Shown one piece after another: positions 1 to 7,928 of a DNA stretch of 14,342 nucleotides. The stretch is from assembly GCA_009839535.1 (NCBI GenBank), contig VXPN01000430.1:1-14342 (forward strand), read 5' to 3'. The stretch is from Boseongicola sp. SB0662_bin_57. Lineage in GTDB: Bacteria; Pseudomonadota; Alphaproteobacteria; Rhodobacterales; Rhodobacteraceae. A program made the position numbers and the translations under genes. Within the stretch, counting starts at the first letter, position 1; each line of letters starts with the position of its first letter. The notes below the pieces were generated by a model. The model made no database searches and was not told the origin of the DNA. It saw only the letters and a program-made list of their open reading frames with translations.

Positions 1-282
1 GACGCCGTGCGCGAAGCCATGTGGGGCCAGGAATTCCCCAACCTCACGGGCGGCACGGCCGTGATGGGCGTGAACCACCACCTGTCGAAGCCGGTGCTGA
101 TCGGCGAAATCCAGGCGGACGGCCAGTTCGACATCATCAGCCAGACCGAGGAGGTCCCGGGCGACGCCTGGACCGACTTCCTGCCGGCATCGGCCATGCT
201 GACGTCGAACTGGAGCGAGCTGGGCTGCGGGATGTACGACACCGGGACAGCGACCTGCGTCCAGATCAAGTCCAACTACTGA
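1..282 (+). CDS. urtA: Urea ABC transporter substrate-binding protein UrtA (C-terminal part)
   Basis: This is the last 93 codons of the periplasmic urea-binding protein of the UrtABCDE importer; the 5' part lies before the window and frame 1 is open from base 1. What is seen is the end of a type I (LivJ/AmiC-like) periplasmic binding protein, with the segment GTAVMGVNHHLSKPVLIGEI, then a DAWTDFLP segment and a Cys-containing tail ending at a TGA at 280-282. Similar tails are known from UrtA/FmdD-family proteins. The assignment rests mainly on the complete urtBCDE set directly downstream on the same strand. It delivers urea to the UrtB/UrtC channel. A stem-loop follows the stop codon. The amide-binding relative FmdD is the main alternative, but the five-gene order favours urea. 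Confidence 0.9.
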   Translation, partial: DAVREAMWGQEFPNLTGGTAVMGVNHHLSKPVLIGEIQADGQFDIISQTEEVPGDAWTDFLPASAMLTSNWSELGCGMYDTGTATCVQIKSNY

Positions 283-292
283 TCCGCGAATT

Positions 293-318
293 CTCCGGCC
301 GGAACGTCCCGGCCGGAG
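293..318 (+). repeat. Perfect 10-bp stem-loop between urtA and urtB
   Basis: The arms at 293-302 (CTCCGGCCGG) and 309-318 (CCGGCCGGAG) are exact inverted complements around a 6-base loop. The hairpin starts 10 bases after the urtA stop and ends 18 bases before the urtB start. It has no T-run, so it is not a classical terminator. Stable hairpins after binding-protein genes of ABC operons are known to protect the upstream mRNA or cut readthrough, giving more binding protein than permease. That role is inferred here. Confidence 0.6.
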
Positions 319-336
319 TCCTCCAGGTGGGGCGCC

Positions 337-2295
337 ATGAAACCGATCATTCTGGCCGTGCACGTGCTGATCGTCTCGACCGTGGCAACGCTCGCCGAAA
401 CCGGTCCGATTCAGGCCATCCTGCAGGAGCATGGGGACCTGATCGTCAAGAGTTCGCGCAAGACGATTGGACCCGCAATCGAGGCCGTCGCCACCAGCGG
501 GCTGCCCGAAGCGCAGTCGGTTCTCCAGGCCTGGCAGGTCAAGAGCATCTGGATGAGAAAGTCGGACGGGCTGTTCTTTCTCGGCGAAAGGATCGATTCC
601 AGGACCTATCGCCTGATCGATTTTGACACCGGCGGAACGGTGGGCGAGTTTCCGAAGCGAGAACTGAAGAACATCAAGCCAAACAGCGGGATAAGGGCGT
701 TGATCGGAACGGCCCTGGTGCAGTTCCAGCTCCTTGATCCCGATCCGGACCGGCGACGGGAGGCGCTGGACGCCATCGAGCGCTCACCGGACGCGAGCCT
801 TCTTGCCCCGCTCCGGAACTCGATCGAAGGCGAAAGCGACGCAGGGGTCCGTGCACGCAAGATGCGAATCGAACGGCTTCTGACCATTGCCCACGGGACC
901 GGCGTCGATGAGCGCGTGGCAGCCATCGAAGAGATGTCGACCGATCTCGGCGTCGACGTGCGCGCCACGTTGAACCCGCTTACAAGGACCGAGGTCAAGG
1001 CCTTCGCGGGCGAGATCCCCGACGGCCTGAACGTGGCGCGACGCCTGAGTCCGGGAAGCGACGACCTTCCCCGCGAGGAGGCATATGCGCTTCTGGTCGC
1101 CACCGGCCTGGCCCCGGCCACGGTCGGTCGCGACGCGGTCCGCGAGGCGCTGATCGCCAATCTACAGGACGATGCGGCAGGAGGCGTTCAGGCGGGCGAG
1201 CTTGGCGCTGACGAAGCACGAATGCGCGCATACGGCGTGCTGGCCAGAGCGGGCGCGGTGCCGCCGCTTGTCACCGAAGCCGAGATCGACGCCGCGCTTG
1301 ACGCCCACGTCTTTGCGGCGGTCTACGCTGAAGCCTCGCCCGCAGTTGCCGCCGCCGCCGAGTCGGCCCTTGCCCGGATCGCGAACCGGGTCGGCCTTTC
1401 CCAGGGCGCCGATCTGGCTCTCGACGCCCTCTCGCTCGCCTCGATCTACTTTCTTGCCGCGATCGGCCTTGCCATCACCTTCGGTGTCATGGGCGTCATC
1501 AACATGGCCCACGGCGAGTTCATCATGATGGGCGCCTATACCGGCTACGTCGTGCAGCAGTTCGTTCCTCACCATACGGTCTCGATACTCGTCGCGGCAC
1601 CCCTGGCCTTCGCCGTCACTTTCGGTGCGGGCGTGGCGATGGAGCGGCTGGTGATCCGCTGGCTCTACAACCGCCCGCTGGAAACTCTCTTGGCGACTTT
1701 CGGCATCTCCATCGCCCTCCAGCAGCTCGCGAAGAACATCTTTGGCACACAGGCGCGGCCCCTGACCTCGCCTGGCTGGCTCGACGGGGCCTGGGTCATC
1801 AACGACGTGATCTCGATCTCGCACATCCGGATCGCGATTTTCGTTCTGGCGCTCGTCTTTCTTGGCATCTTCCTGTTCATCATGCACCGAACCCGGCTCG
1901 GGCTGGAGACCCGCGCGGTAACGCAGAACCGGCGCATGGCGGCGGCCATGGGGATCAATCCTGACAGGGTGAACATGCTGACCTTCGGGCTGGGCTCCGG
2001 GATCGCCGGAATCGCGGGAGTGGCAATCGGGCTCTACGCAAAGGTAACCTCGGATCTTGGTGCGGATTACATCGTGCAGAGTTTCATGACTGTCGTCGTT
2101 GGCGGCGTCGGAAACATCTGGGGCACCCTTCTGGGGGCCACCGGCATCGGCTTCCTGCAGAAGGGGATCGAGTGGTTCAATCCTTCGAACACGCTCGCCG
2201 CCCAGACCTACATGATCATCTTCATCATCGTCGTCTTCATCCAGCTCCGCCCGCAGGGGCTGATCGCCCTCAAGGGCCGGGCGGCGGGAAACTGA
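337..2295 (+). CDS. urtB: Urea ABC transporter permease UrtB
   Basis: One of the two inner-membrane channel subunits of the urea importer, in the LivH branch. The 652-residue protein has two parts. Residues 1-20 are a hydrophobic signal-like segment, followed by about 340 hydrophilic, mostly helical residues. From about residue 365 there is a multi-spanning LivH-like permease, with the conserved NMAHGEFIMMGAY motif starting at residue 389, an EAA-like cytoplasmic loop around ALTQN-type sequence (here AVTQNRRMAAAMGI) and the usual LRPQGL near the C-terminus. The long N-terminal part is a known feature of proteobacterial UrtB and is absent from LivH; its role is not established. The ATG at 337 is preceded by AGGTGGGG at suitable spacing. 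The stop is 3 bases before urtC, indicating one operon. Confidence 0.95.
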   Translation: MKPIILAVHVLIVSTVATLAETGPIQAILQEHGDLIVKSSRKTIGPAIEAVATSGLPEAQSVLQAWQVKSIWMRKSDGLFFLGERIDSRTYRLIDFDTGGTVGEFPKRELKNIKPNSGIRALIGTALVQFQLLDPDPDRRREALDAIERSPDASLLAPLRNSIEGESDAGVRARKMRIERLLTIAHGTGVDERVAAIEEMSTDLGVDVRATLNPLTRTEVKAFAGEIPDGLNVARRLSPGSDDLPREEAYALLVATGLAPATVGRDAVREALIANLQDDAAGGVQAGELGADEARMRAYGVLARAGAVPPLVTEAEIDAALDAHVFAAVYAEASPAVAAAAESALARIANRVGLSQGADLALDALSLASIYFLAAIGLAITFGVMGVINMAHGEFIMMGAYTGYVVQQFVPHHTVSILVAAPLAFAVTFGAGVAMERLVIRWLYNRPLETLLATFGISIALQQLAKNIFGTQARPLTSPGWLDGAWVINDVISISHIRIAIFVLALVFLGIFLFIMHRTRLGLETRAVTQNRRMAAAMGINPDRVNMLTFGLGSGIAGIAGVAIGLYAKVTSDLGADYIVQSFMTVVVGGVGNIWGTLLGATGIGFLQKGIEWFNPSNTLAAQTYMIIFIIVVFIQLRPQGLIALKGRAAGN

Positions 2296-2298
2296 GCC

Positions 2299-3531
2299 AT
2301 GTCGCAAAGCGTTCTTGCCCGGAATCCCTCCGTGCTGGTCTTCCTTGCCATTCTCGGCCTCTTCACGCTTGGCGTGACGCTGATGTCGGAGTGGGCGGGG
2401 TCGGAAGTCGTCTCCACCTCCTTTGTCAAGACGCTGGGCAAGACGCTTTGCCTCGCCCTGGTGGCCGTGGCGATGGACCTGGTCTGGGGCTATGCCGGCA
2501 TTCTCAGTCTCGGCCACTTCGCGTTCTTCGGGCTTGGCGGCTACATGATCGGCATGTGGCTGATGTACGAGCGGACGCACGGCATCGTCGTCTCGTCGCT
2601 CGCCGAAGCGCCGATTCCGCCGACCGAAGCCGAAATCGTCGGCGCCATCGGCAACCAGATTTTCGGAGTCGTGGGATCGCGCGAGTTCCCCGCGATCTGG
2701 GCATTCGCGGACAGCCTCGCGCTGCAGCTCCTTTTCGTCGTGCTGGTGCCGGGTCTTCTCGCGCTCGCCTTCGGCTGGCTCGCCTTCCGCTCCCGCGTCA
2801 CGGGCGTCTACCTCTCGATCCTGACGCAGGCGATGACGCTGGCGCTGGCGCTCTATCTCTTCCAGAACGACAGCGGCCTTCGCGGCAACAACGGGCTCTC
2901 CGGGCTGCAGAACCTGCCGGGGCTCGACCACGTGCCGCAATCGAGCGTCTCGATCTGGTTCTTCTGGGCCTCCGCCGGCGCTCTGGCCTTGGGCTATGCG
3001 CTTTCCGCCTGGATCGTTTCGGGAAAGTTCGGTTCAGTGATCCGCGGCATCCGCGACAACGAGTCGAGGGTGCGCTTCCTGGGCTACCCGGTGGAGGCCT
3101 ACAAGCTCTTCGTCTTCACGGTCACGGCGATGATCGCCGGGATCGCGGGGGCGCTCTACTATCCGCAGGCGGGCATCATCAACCCGGCGGAAATTGCGCC
3201 CATCGCCTCGATATATCTTGCGGTCTGGGTCGCCATCGGCGGACGCGGCCGGCTCTACGGAGCGGTGATCGGCGCGGCCTTCGTCAGCCTCGTCTCGTCG
3301 TGGTTCACCGGCGGCCAGGCCCCCGACGTCAACCTGGGATTCTACACGATCAAGTGGGTCGACTGGTGGCTGGTCCTCCTCGGCCTCAGCTTCGTGGCGG
3401 TCACGCTCCTCGCGCCGAAGGGCATCGGCGGCCTGGTGGATCTCTGGACCGGCCGGCAGGCACCCGATCGCCACGGCGCAGACCTGGGTCCCGACGCCGG
3501 TTCGCTGCGCGAGGCGGAGGCAGAACGGTGA
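2299..3531 (+). CDS. urtC: Urea ABC transporter permease UrtC
   Basis: Second channel subunit of the urea importer, in the LivM branch, 410 residues. The sequence shows several hydrophobic spans and the LivM-type motif WGYAGILSLGHFAFFGLGGY near residue 60. A cytoplasmic coupling-loop motif IRDNESRVRFLGY lies near residue 250 and is followed by AGIAGALYYPQAGIINP. The last 25 or so residues are a charged, non-membrane tail, as often seen in UrtC. It should pair with UrtB to form the translocation path and receive energy from UrtD and UrtE. The start at 2299 comes 3 bases after the urtB stop. Its TGA at 3529-3531 overlaps the GTG start of urtD by 4 bases in the form GTGA, which implies translational coupling. 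Confidence 0.95.
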   Translation: MSQSVLARNPSVLVFLAILGLFTLGVTLMSEWAGSEVVSTSFVKTLGKTLCLALVAVAMDLVWGYAGILSLGHFAFFGLGGYMIGMWLMYERTHGIVVSSLAEAPIPPTEAEIVGAIGNQIFGVVGSREFPAIWAFADSLALQLLFVVLVPGLLALAFGWLAFRSRVTGVYLSILTQAMTLALALYLFQNDSGLRGNNGLSGLQNLPGLDHVPQSSVSIWFFWASAGALALGYALSAWIVSGKFGSVIRGIRDNESRVRFLGYPVEAYKLFVFTVTAMIAGIAGALYYPQAGIINPAEIAPIASIYLAVWVAIGGRGRLYGAVIGAAFVSLVSSWFTGGQAPDVNLGFYTIKWVDWWLVLLGLSFVAVTLLAPKGIGGLVDLWTGRQAPDRHGADLGPDAGSLREAEAER

Positions 3532-4268
3532 GTTCGCTTCTCGAGGTTTCCGGCGTCTCGGTCTCCTTCGACGGCTTCAAGGCGATCAACAACCTCAGCT
3601 TCGCCATCGGCGACGCGGAGCTGCGCGCCATCATCGGACCCAACGGCGCAGGAAAGACAACCTTCATGGACATAGTCACGGGCAGGACAAGGCCGGACGA
3701 AGGCCGGGTTCTGTGGGGCGAGGCGAACGTTTCGCTGCTGGGACTCTCGGAGGCGCGGATCGCCCGTGAAGGCATCGGCCGCAAGTTCCAGAAGCCCACG
3801 GTGTTCGAAGACCAGACCGTGCTGGAAAACCTGCTGATGGCGCTTCGCAATGCACGCGGGCCGTTTCAGGTTCTTTTCTACCGGCCCACGCCCGGGGATC
3901 TTGACCGGGTGCACGAGCTGGCCGGAGAGATCGGGCTCATGGACGCGCTTGGCCGCAAGTCGGGCGAGCTGAGCCACGGCCAGAAGCAATGGCTGGAAAT
4001 CGGCATGCTGCTCGCGCAGGAGCCAAGGCTGCTGCTGGTTGACGAGCCTGCCGCGGGCATGACGCCCGCGGAACGCGAACACACCACCACGCTGCTGGTC
4101 GCGGCGGCGAAGTCCCGCGCGGTGGTGGTCATCGAGCACGACATGGAATTCGTGCGCCGCCTGGGCTGCAAGGTGACGGTCCTGCACGAGGGAGCGGTCC
4201 TGGCCGAAGGCAGCCTTGATCACGTAACGGCGAACCGGAAGGTCATCGACGTGTACCTGGGACGCTGA
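3528..4268 (+). CDS. urtD: Urea ABC transporter ATP-binding protein UrtD
   Basis: First of two cytoplasmic ATPases of the urea importer, LivG branch, 246 residues. Walker A is GPNGAGKTT at residues 37-45, the signature is LSHGQ at 148-152 and Walker B ends in Asp172-Glu173 within LLLVDEP. The switch His is in VVIEHDMEF. The LSHGQ form, followed by KQWLEIGMLL, is usual for UrtD and is not a defect. I chose the GTG at 3528 because it overlaps the urtC stop and the protein then begins SSLLEVSGVSVSFDGF, the normal UrtD N-terminus. Upstream in-frame sequence only mirrors urtC in another frame. The stop at 4268 is 3 bases before urtE. It is expected to work as a heterodimer with UrtE. Confidence 0.94.
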   Translation: MSSLLEVSGVSVSFDGFKAINNLSFAIGDAELRAIIGPNGAGKTTFMDIVTGRTRPDEGRVLWGEANVSLLGLSEARIAREGIGRKFQKPTVFEDQTVLENLLMALRNARGPFQVLFYRPTPGDLDRVHELAGEIGLMDALGRKSGELSHGQKQWLEIGMLLAQEPRLLLVDEPAAGMTPAEREHTTTLLVAAAKSRAVVVIEHDMEFVRRLGCKVTVLHEGAVLAEGSLDHVTANRKVIDVYLGR

Positions 4269-4271
4269 GCG

Positions 4272-4967
4272 ATGCTGACGACAGCCGATCTCACCCTGCA
4301 CTACGGTCACTCGCAGATACTGAACGGAATCTCGTTCAGGGCGAATGCGGGCGAAATCACCTGCATCATGGGCACCAACGGCGTGGGCAAGACCAGCCTG
4401 ATCCGCGCGATTTCAGGGGCTCATCCACGCTCCGGCGGCAAAATGATTCTGGATGGCGAGGAACTGGGCGTGCTGCCCGCCCACGAACTTGCGCGAAGGG
4501 GCGTCGGCGTGGTGCCGCAGGGGCGCGAAATCTTCCCGCTGCTGACTGTGCGGGAAAACCTCGAGACCGGATTTTCCTGCCTGCCGCGATCGGAGCACCG
4601 GATACCGGACGAGGTGTTCGAGATGTTCCCGGCCCTCTCCAGTTTCCTGGACCGCAGGGGTGGGGATCTCTCGGGCGGTCAGCAACAGCAACTGGCCATC
4701 GCCCGCGCGCTGATCACCCGGCCCAGGCTGCTGCTGCTGGACGAGCCGACCGAGGGCATCCAGCCCAATGTCATCCAGCAGATCGGCGAGGTGATCCGCA
4801 GGCTGCGCGAGCGCGGCGACATGGCGATCGTGCTGGTGGAGCAGTATTTCGACTTCGCGTTCGATCTGGCAGACCGCATCGTTGTGCTGCGCCGCGGCGA
4901 AATCATCCATTCCGGCGCAAAGAACTGCATCCCCCGGGACGAGTTGCTGTCGAAAGTGTCCGTTTAG
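4272..4967 (+). CDS. urtE: Urea ABC transporter ATP-binding protein UrtE
   Basis: Second cytoplasmic ATPase of the urea importer, LivF branch, 231 residues, which is the usual length. Walker A is GTNGVGKTS at residues 34-42, the signature is LSGGQ at 133-137 followed by QQQLAIARAL, and Walker B ends at Asp157-Glu158 in LLLLDEPTEGIQPN. The GTNGVGKTS form and the TEGIQPNVI D-loop are typical of UrtE. The Q-loop region reads GVGVVPQGREIFPLLTVRENL. It is the last gene of the urt operon. The next gene downstream (troD-like) is convergent, with 43 bases between stop codons. No urease or urease-accessory gene follows, although these often accompany urt genes. Confidence 0.95.
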   Translation: MLTTADLTLHYGHSQILNGISFRANAGEITCIMGTNGVGKTSLIRAISGAHPRSGGKMILDGEELGVLPAHELARRGVGVVPQGREIFPLLTVRENLETGFSCLPRSEHRIPDEVFEMFPALSSFLDRRGGDLSGGQQQQLAIARALITRPRLLLLDEPTEGIQPNVIQQIGEVIRRLRERGDMAIVLVEQYFDFAFDLADRIVVLRRGEIIHSGAKNCIPRDELLSKVSV

Positions 4968-4979
4968 GCAAGGCAATGC

Positions 4980-5007
4980 CGCCTGGCCCTGACAATCAAG
5001 GCAGGCG
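4980..5007. terminator. Possible bidirectional terminator between urtE and troD
   Basis: CGCCTG at 4980-4985 is exactly complementary to CAGGCG at 5002-5007, leaving a 16-base loop, inside the 43-base convergent gap. There is no clear T-run on either strand, so it is only a weak candidate placed where a shared terminator would be expected. Confidence 0.25.
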
Positions 5008-5010
5008 CGG

Positions 5011-5916
5011 TCAGTTCCGTGCCGGACCGAACAGGGCGGCACATGCAAGGATCACGCCAGCCACCGTCCCGATCATGCCTGCGGCACTCACCGCATTCTC
5101 CGATCCAAGCCAGGCCGGCCCGCTGCCCGCGAGCGTGAACCCAAGCGTCGCCGCGATGAGCGCGAAGGCGACGGACCAAGCCACCTGGGCGCCAAGGCGG
5201 TTCGTCATGAGGCGCGCGGCAGCCGGAGGGCAGATGAACATGGCGATCACGATGATTGAGCCAACGGCGTCAAACGCCGCAACGGCCGCGAGCGCCGATG
5301 CGATCACGATGCCAAGCCCGATTGCCCGAACCGGAAGTCCAAGCGTCCGCGCAAAGCCTTCGTCGAAGGTGGAGATCGCAAGCGGACGCCAGAAGACGGC
5401 AAGGCACAGCGCGATGACAACGGTTATCAGGCTGATCCGGAACAGTTCGGGTGGAAGCCCGGCAAGCGCCACCGGATCCACGAGCGAAGCCCAGCCGGTT
5501 GCATCCAGCCAGATCAGGCTCTCGAGATTGCCGAACAGGGCATGCTCGACATCAAGATGGACGCCGGACGTGTCGGATTGCTCCAAAGCCAGCACGCCAG
5601 CCGCGAACATGGCGGTGAACACCACGCCCATTGCAGCGCCGGGCTCGATTCGACCGAACCGGCGAATGGCCTCGATCAGCACGACAGCCACGACGGCGGC
5701 AACGGCGGAACCGAACAGCATCGGCCAGGTCGAGATCGTGCCGGTCACCAGAAACGCAAGCACGATGCCCGGCAGGACGACGTGGCTGATCGCGTCGCCG
5801 ACCAGCGCCTGCCGTCTCAGGACGAGGAAGTTGCCGGCCAAGGCGCAGGACAGTGCTGCCAGGCTCCCGATCAGCAAGGGAGTCAGCGAAAAGGTGACGA
5901 AGTCCTCGCCGTTCAT
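5011..5916 (-). CDS. troD: Divalent metal (Mn/Zn) ABC transporter permease, TroD/MntD-like
   Basis: Second inner-membrane permease of the metal importer, ABC-3 (ZnuB/TroC/MntB) family, 301 residues with about eight or nine hydrophobic spans. It begins MNGEDFVTFSLTPLLIGSLA and has the family's FLVLRRQALVGDAISHVVLPG segment near residue 30. Later comes VGSIIVIAMFICPPAAARLM, matching the conserved helix that lines the metal path. I chose the ATG at 5914-5916 because GGAGG lies 7 bases upstream and because it overlaps the stop of the preceding permease as ATGA; a longer reading would run back into that gene. It should heterodimerise with the TroC-like permease and be driven by the TroB-like ATPase. 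The metal cannot be fixed from the permease alone; the symbol follows gene order. Confidence 0.88.
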   Translation of the reverse strand: MNGEDFVTFSLTPLLIGSLAALSCALAGNFLVLRRQALVGDAISHVVLPGIVLAFLVTGTISTWPMLFGSAVAAVVAVVLIEAIRRFGRIEPGAAMGVVFTAMFAAGVLALEQSDTSGVHLDVEHALFGNLESLIWLDATGWASLVDPVALAGLPPELFRISLITVVIALCLAVFWRPLAISTFDEGFARTLGLPVRAIGLGIVIASALAAVAAFDAVGSIIVIAMFICPPAAARLMTNRLGAQVAWSVAFALIAATLGFTLAGSGPAWLGSENAVSAAGMIGTVAGVILACAALFGPARN

Positions 5917-7115
5917 TGGACGGCCTCCGGCGGGCCTATCCTGTGATCGATCTCCGCGATCTGATCGGCCGTCAGGACGTCTTCGATCTGGGTCAGCCCG
6001 TCGTAGCGGGCGGCTGCCAGCTCGAGCTCGGGCGTGGCGCGCGCAACTTCCCACCGTTTCTCGTCCCGGAGCGCCCGGGCAGCCCGTACGGCACCCTCTC
6101 TAGTCGGCATGCCGTCCGCCCGGGCGAGACCTCTGGCCTTGAGCAGCCGAATCGTCAACGGCTCGTAAATCGGCTGGCCTTGGGCCAGGGCCAGCAGCCC
6201 TTGTCGCATGTGGACACCAGCCTGGAACCGACGATGGCGGACAAGCGACGAGAGCAGGCCGCGGCGCGGCGCGAGTGCCATCGAGACCGCGAACAGGCAA
6301 AAGCTCACGAGGACGATCAGCGGCCCTGTCGGCAGGTCGGGCGCACTGGCGGAAAGGCCGGCGCCGAGCCATGCCGCGATTCCGCCGAAAGCGCCGGCAA
6401 GAATCACGACCAGTTCGACCCGGTTTGTCCAGAACCGAGCCGTCACGGGCGGGATGATGAGAAGCGCGACGACCAGGATGAGCCCCACGACCTTCAGTCC
6501 GACGACAGTGACACCCAGCACCAGCCCCATCATTGTCAGGTCGATCCGGTCAAGACGCACGCCGCTGGTGGATGCAAATCCGGGATCGAAGGACACTAGC
6601 GACATCGGGCGCCGGAAGAGGAAGACGAGGGCGACGACGAGCAGGCCGCCAAGCGCGATCAGGATCGCGTCGGAAAGGAGCATGCCCGCGGTGGACCCCA
6701 AAAGGAAGTTCTCGAGGCCGGCCTGCCGTCCGGTCGACATGGTCTGGATGACGGTCAGCAGGACAATGCCAAGACTGAAATGGGCCGACAGGACCGCGCC
6801 GATGGCGGCGTCTTCGGAGAGGCGCGTGCGGGAGGAAAGCCACTGGACGGCGAACAGGCCGGACATCGCCGTGACCGCGGAGCCGGCAAGCAGGCCAGGC
6901 AGGTGCCGTCCGTCATGCCCCGACAGCGTAAGCGCGATGAAGGCGATGCCTATGCCGGGCAACGTCGCATGTGCAATGGCGTCGCTGACGAGCGCGCGCT
7001 TGCGCAGGAACAGGAAGGTTCCGGTAACGCCCGCAGCGAATCCGAGCAGCACGGCGGCGACGGTCACGAGCGTGGCGTTGTAACCAAGCTGAAACGTCAG
7101 CGCGTCACGCAGCAT
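5913..7115 (-). CDS. troC: Divalent metal (Mn/Zn) ABC transporter permease with long soluble tail, TroC/MntC-like
   Basis: First permease of the metal importer, ABC-3 family, 400 residues where a bare permease is near 280-300. Residues up to about 285 are membrane-spanning, with FLFLRKRALVSDAIAHATLPG near residue 35 and VVGLILVVALLIIPPVTARF in the conserved late helix. The remaining 115 or so residues are hydrophilic and charged. The part from QGLLALAQGQPIYEPLTIRL through TREGAVRAARALRDEKRWEV looks like helices followed by a short basic wing, reminiscent of a winged-helix fold. Extended TroC/MntC-type permeases are known, so the tail is not a frameshift product. The ATG at 7113-7115 is 5 bases after the ATPase stop, and the gene's own stop overlaps the next start. 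Confidence 0.88.
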   Translation of the reverse strand: MLRDALTFQLGYNATLVTVAAVLLGFAAGVTGTFLFLRKRALVSDAIAHATLPGIGIAFIALTLSGHDGRHLPGLLAGSAVTAMSGLFAVQWLSSRTRLSEDAAIGAVLSAHFSLGIVLLTVIQTMSTGRQAGLENFLLGSTAGMLLSDAILIALGGLLVVALVFLFRRPMSLVSFDPGFASTSGVRLDRIDLTMMGLVLGVTVVGLKVVGLILVVALLIIPPVTARFWTNRVELVVILAGAFGGIAAWLGAGLSASAPDLPTGPLIVLVSFCLFAVSMALAPRRGLLSSLVRHRRFQAGVHMRQGLLALAQGQPIYEPLTIRLLKARGLARADGMPTREGAVRAARALRDEKRWEVARATPELELAAARYDGLTQIEDVLTADQIAEIDHRIGPPEAVQ

Positions 7116-7120
7116 CGGTC

Positions 7121-7924
7121 TCAGGCGCGCGTCTTCTGCGGATCCCGCATGCCCCGCTCCAAGCGCCCGCCATAGGCCGTGTCCAGCGCCTCCTGCGTGA
7201 ATGCGACCCCGACCGGCCCGTCGCTGATCTTGCGGACGTTCATCACCAGCACGTCGTCGAAATACTCTTCAACCGTCGACAGGTCGTGATGTACCGCGAC
7301 CACCGTCCTGCCTTCCGACCGAAGCGCCTTGAGCACCTTGATGATCGCCCGTTCGGTTGCCGCATCGACTCCTGCGAAGGGTTCGTCGAGCAGGTAGAGC
7401 ATCGCGTCCTGCGCAAGTGCGCGCGCCAGGAACACGCGCTGCTGCTGCCCGCCCGAGAGCTGCCCGATCTGGCGCGCAGAAAAGTCCGCCATGCCGACGC
7501 GCTCCAGGGCGGCCATGACCATGTCCTCGTGATCGCGACCGAAGCGTCCAAGAAGGCCAAGACGCCTGTAAAGCCCCTGTGCCACGACATCGACAACCCG
7601 TGCCGGGAAGTCCCAGTCGACGCTTGCACGCTGCGGGACATAGGCAACGCGGTCACGGCTCCCTGCAAGCGTCCTTCCAAAGAACGTCGCCTGTCCCGCA
7701 AGCGGCTTGACGATGCCAAGAGCCGCCCTGAGCAGCGTGGACTTGCCGGCGCCGTTCGGCCCGATGATCCCGGTGATCCTGCCGGACCGGAACGTGGCGT
7801 CCACGGAAAACACCGCCGGCTTTCGGTCATAGGCAACCGTCATGCCACGAATGACGAGGGGGCTGTCCCGCGTCGCCCGTTCGCGCATGTCGCGCATGGT
7901 CACGTCTTCAAGCCGTGCCTGCAT
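7121..7924 (-). CDS. troB: Divalent metal (Mn/Zn) ABC transporter ATP-binding protein, TroB/MntB-like
   Basis: Cytoplasmic ATPase that powers the metal importer, 267 residues. Walker A is GPNGAGKST at residues 55-63, the signature is LSGGQ at 156-160 followed by QQRVFLARAL, and Walker B ends Asp180-Glu181 in YLLDEPFAGVD. The switch His is in VVAVHHDLSTV. The VPQRASVDWDFP stretch near residue 96 is characteristic of Mn/Zn/Fe chelate-type ATPases of this family. I chose the ATG at 7922-7924 because GGGAG lies 8 bases upstream. A GTG at 7942 is in frame but would overlap the binding-protein gene by 14 bases and lacks such a site. With the ATG start there is a 4-base gap after the troA-like stop codon. 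Confidence 0.9.
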   Translation of the reverse strand: MQARLEDVTMRDMRERATRDSPLVIRGMTVAYDRKPAVFSVDATFRSGRITGIIGPNGAGKSTLLRAALGIVKPLAGQATFFGRTLAGSRDRVAYVPQRASVDWDFPARVVDVVAQGLYRRLGLLGRFGRDHEDMVMAALERVGMADFSARQIGQLSGGQQQRVFLARALAQDAMLYLLDEPFAGVDAATERAIIKVLKALRSEGRTVVAVHHDLSTVEEYFDDVLVMNVRKISDGPVGVAFTQEALDTAYGGRLERGMRDPQKTRA

Positions 7925-7928
7925 GGTG

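Noticed and set aside
1162..2940. A 592-residue open frame on the minus strand opposite urtB and urtC.
   Set aside because: It mirrors the codon pattern of two clear genes; it is rich in Arg, Asp, His, Gln and Glu with no domain, and spans a gene junction of a conserved operon.
3969..3983. Altered ABC signature LSHGQ in UrtD.
   Set aside because: This variant is the usual form in UrtD and does not indicate a defect.
3342..4310. A 322-residue minus-strand open frame opposite the urtC end and urtD.
   Set aside because: A composition-driven shadow of urtD with no recognisable motif.
4976..6103. A 375-residue plus-strand open frame opposite troD.
   Set aside because: Low-complexity Ser/Arg/Ala/Thr sequence antisense to a clear permease; no domain.
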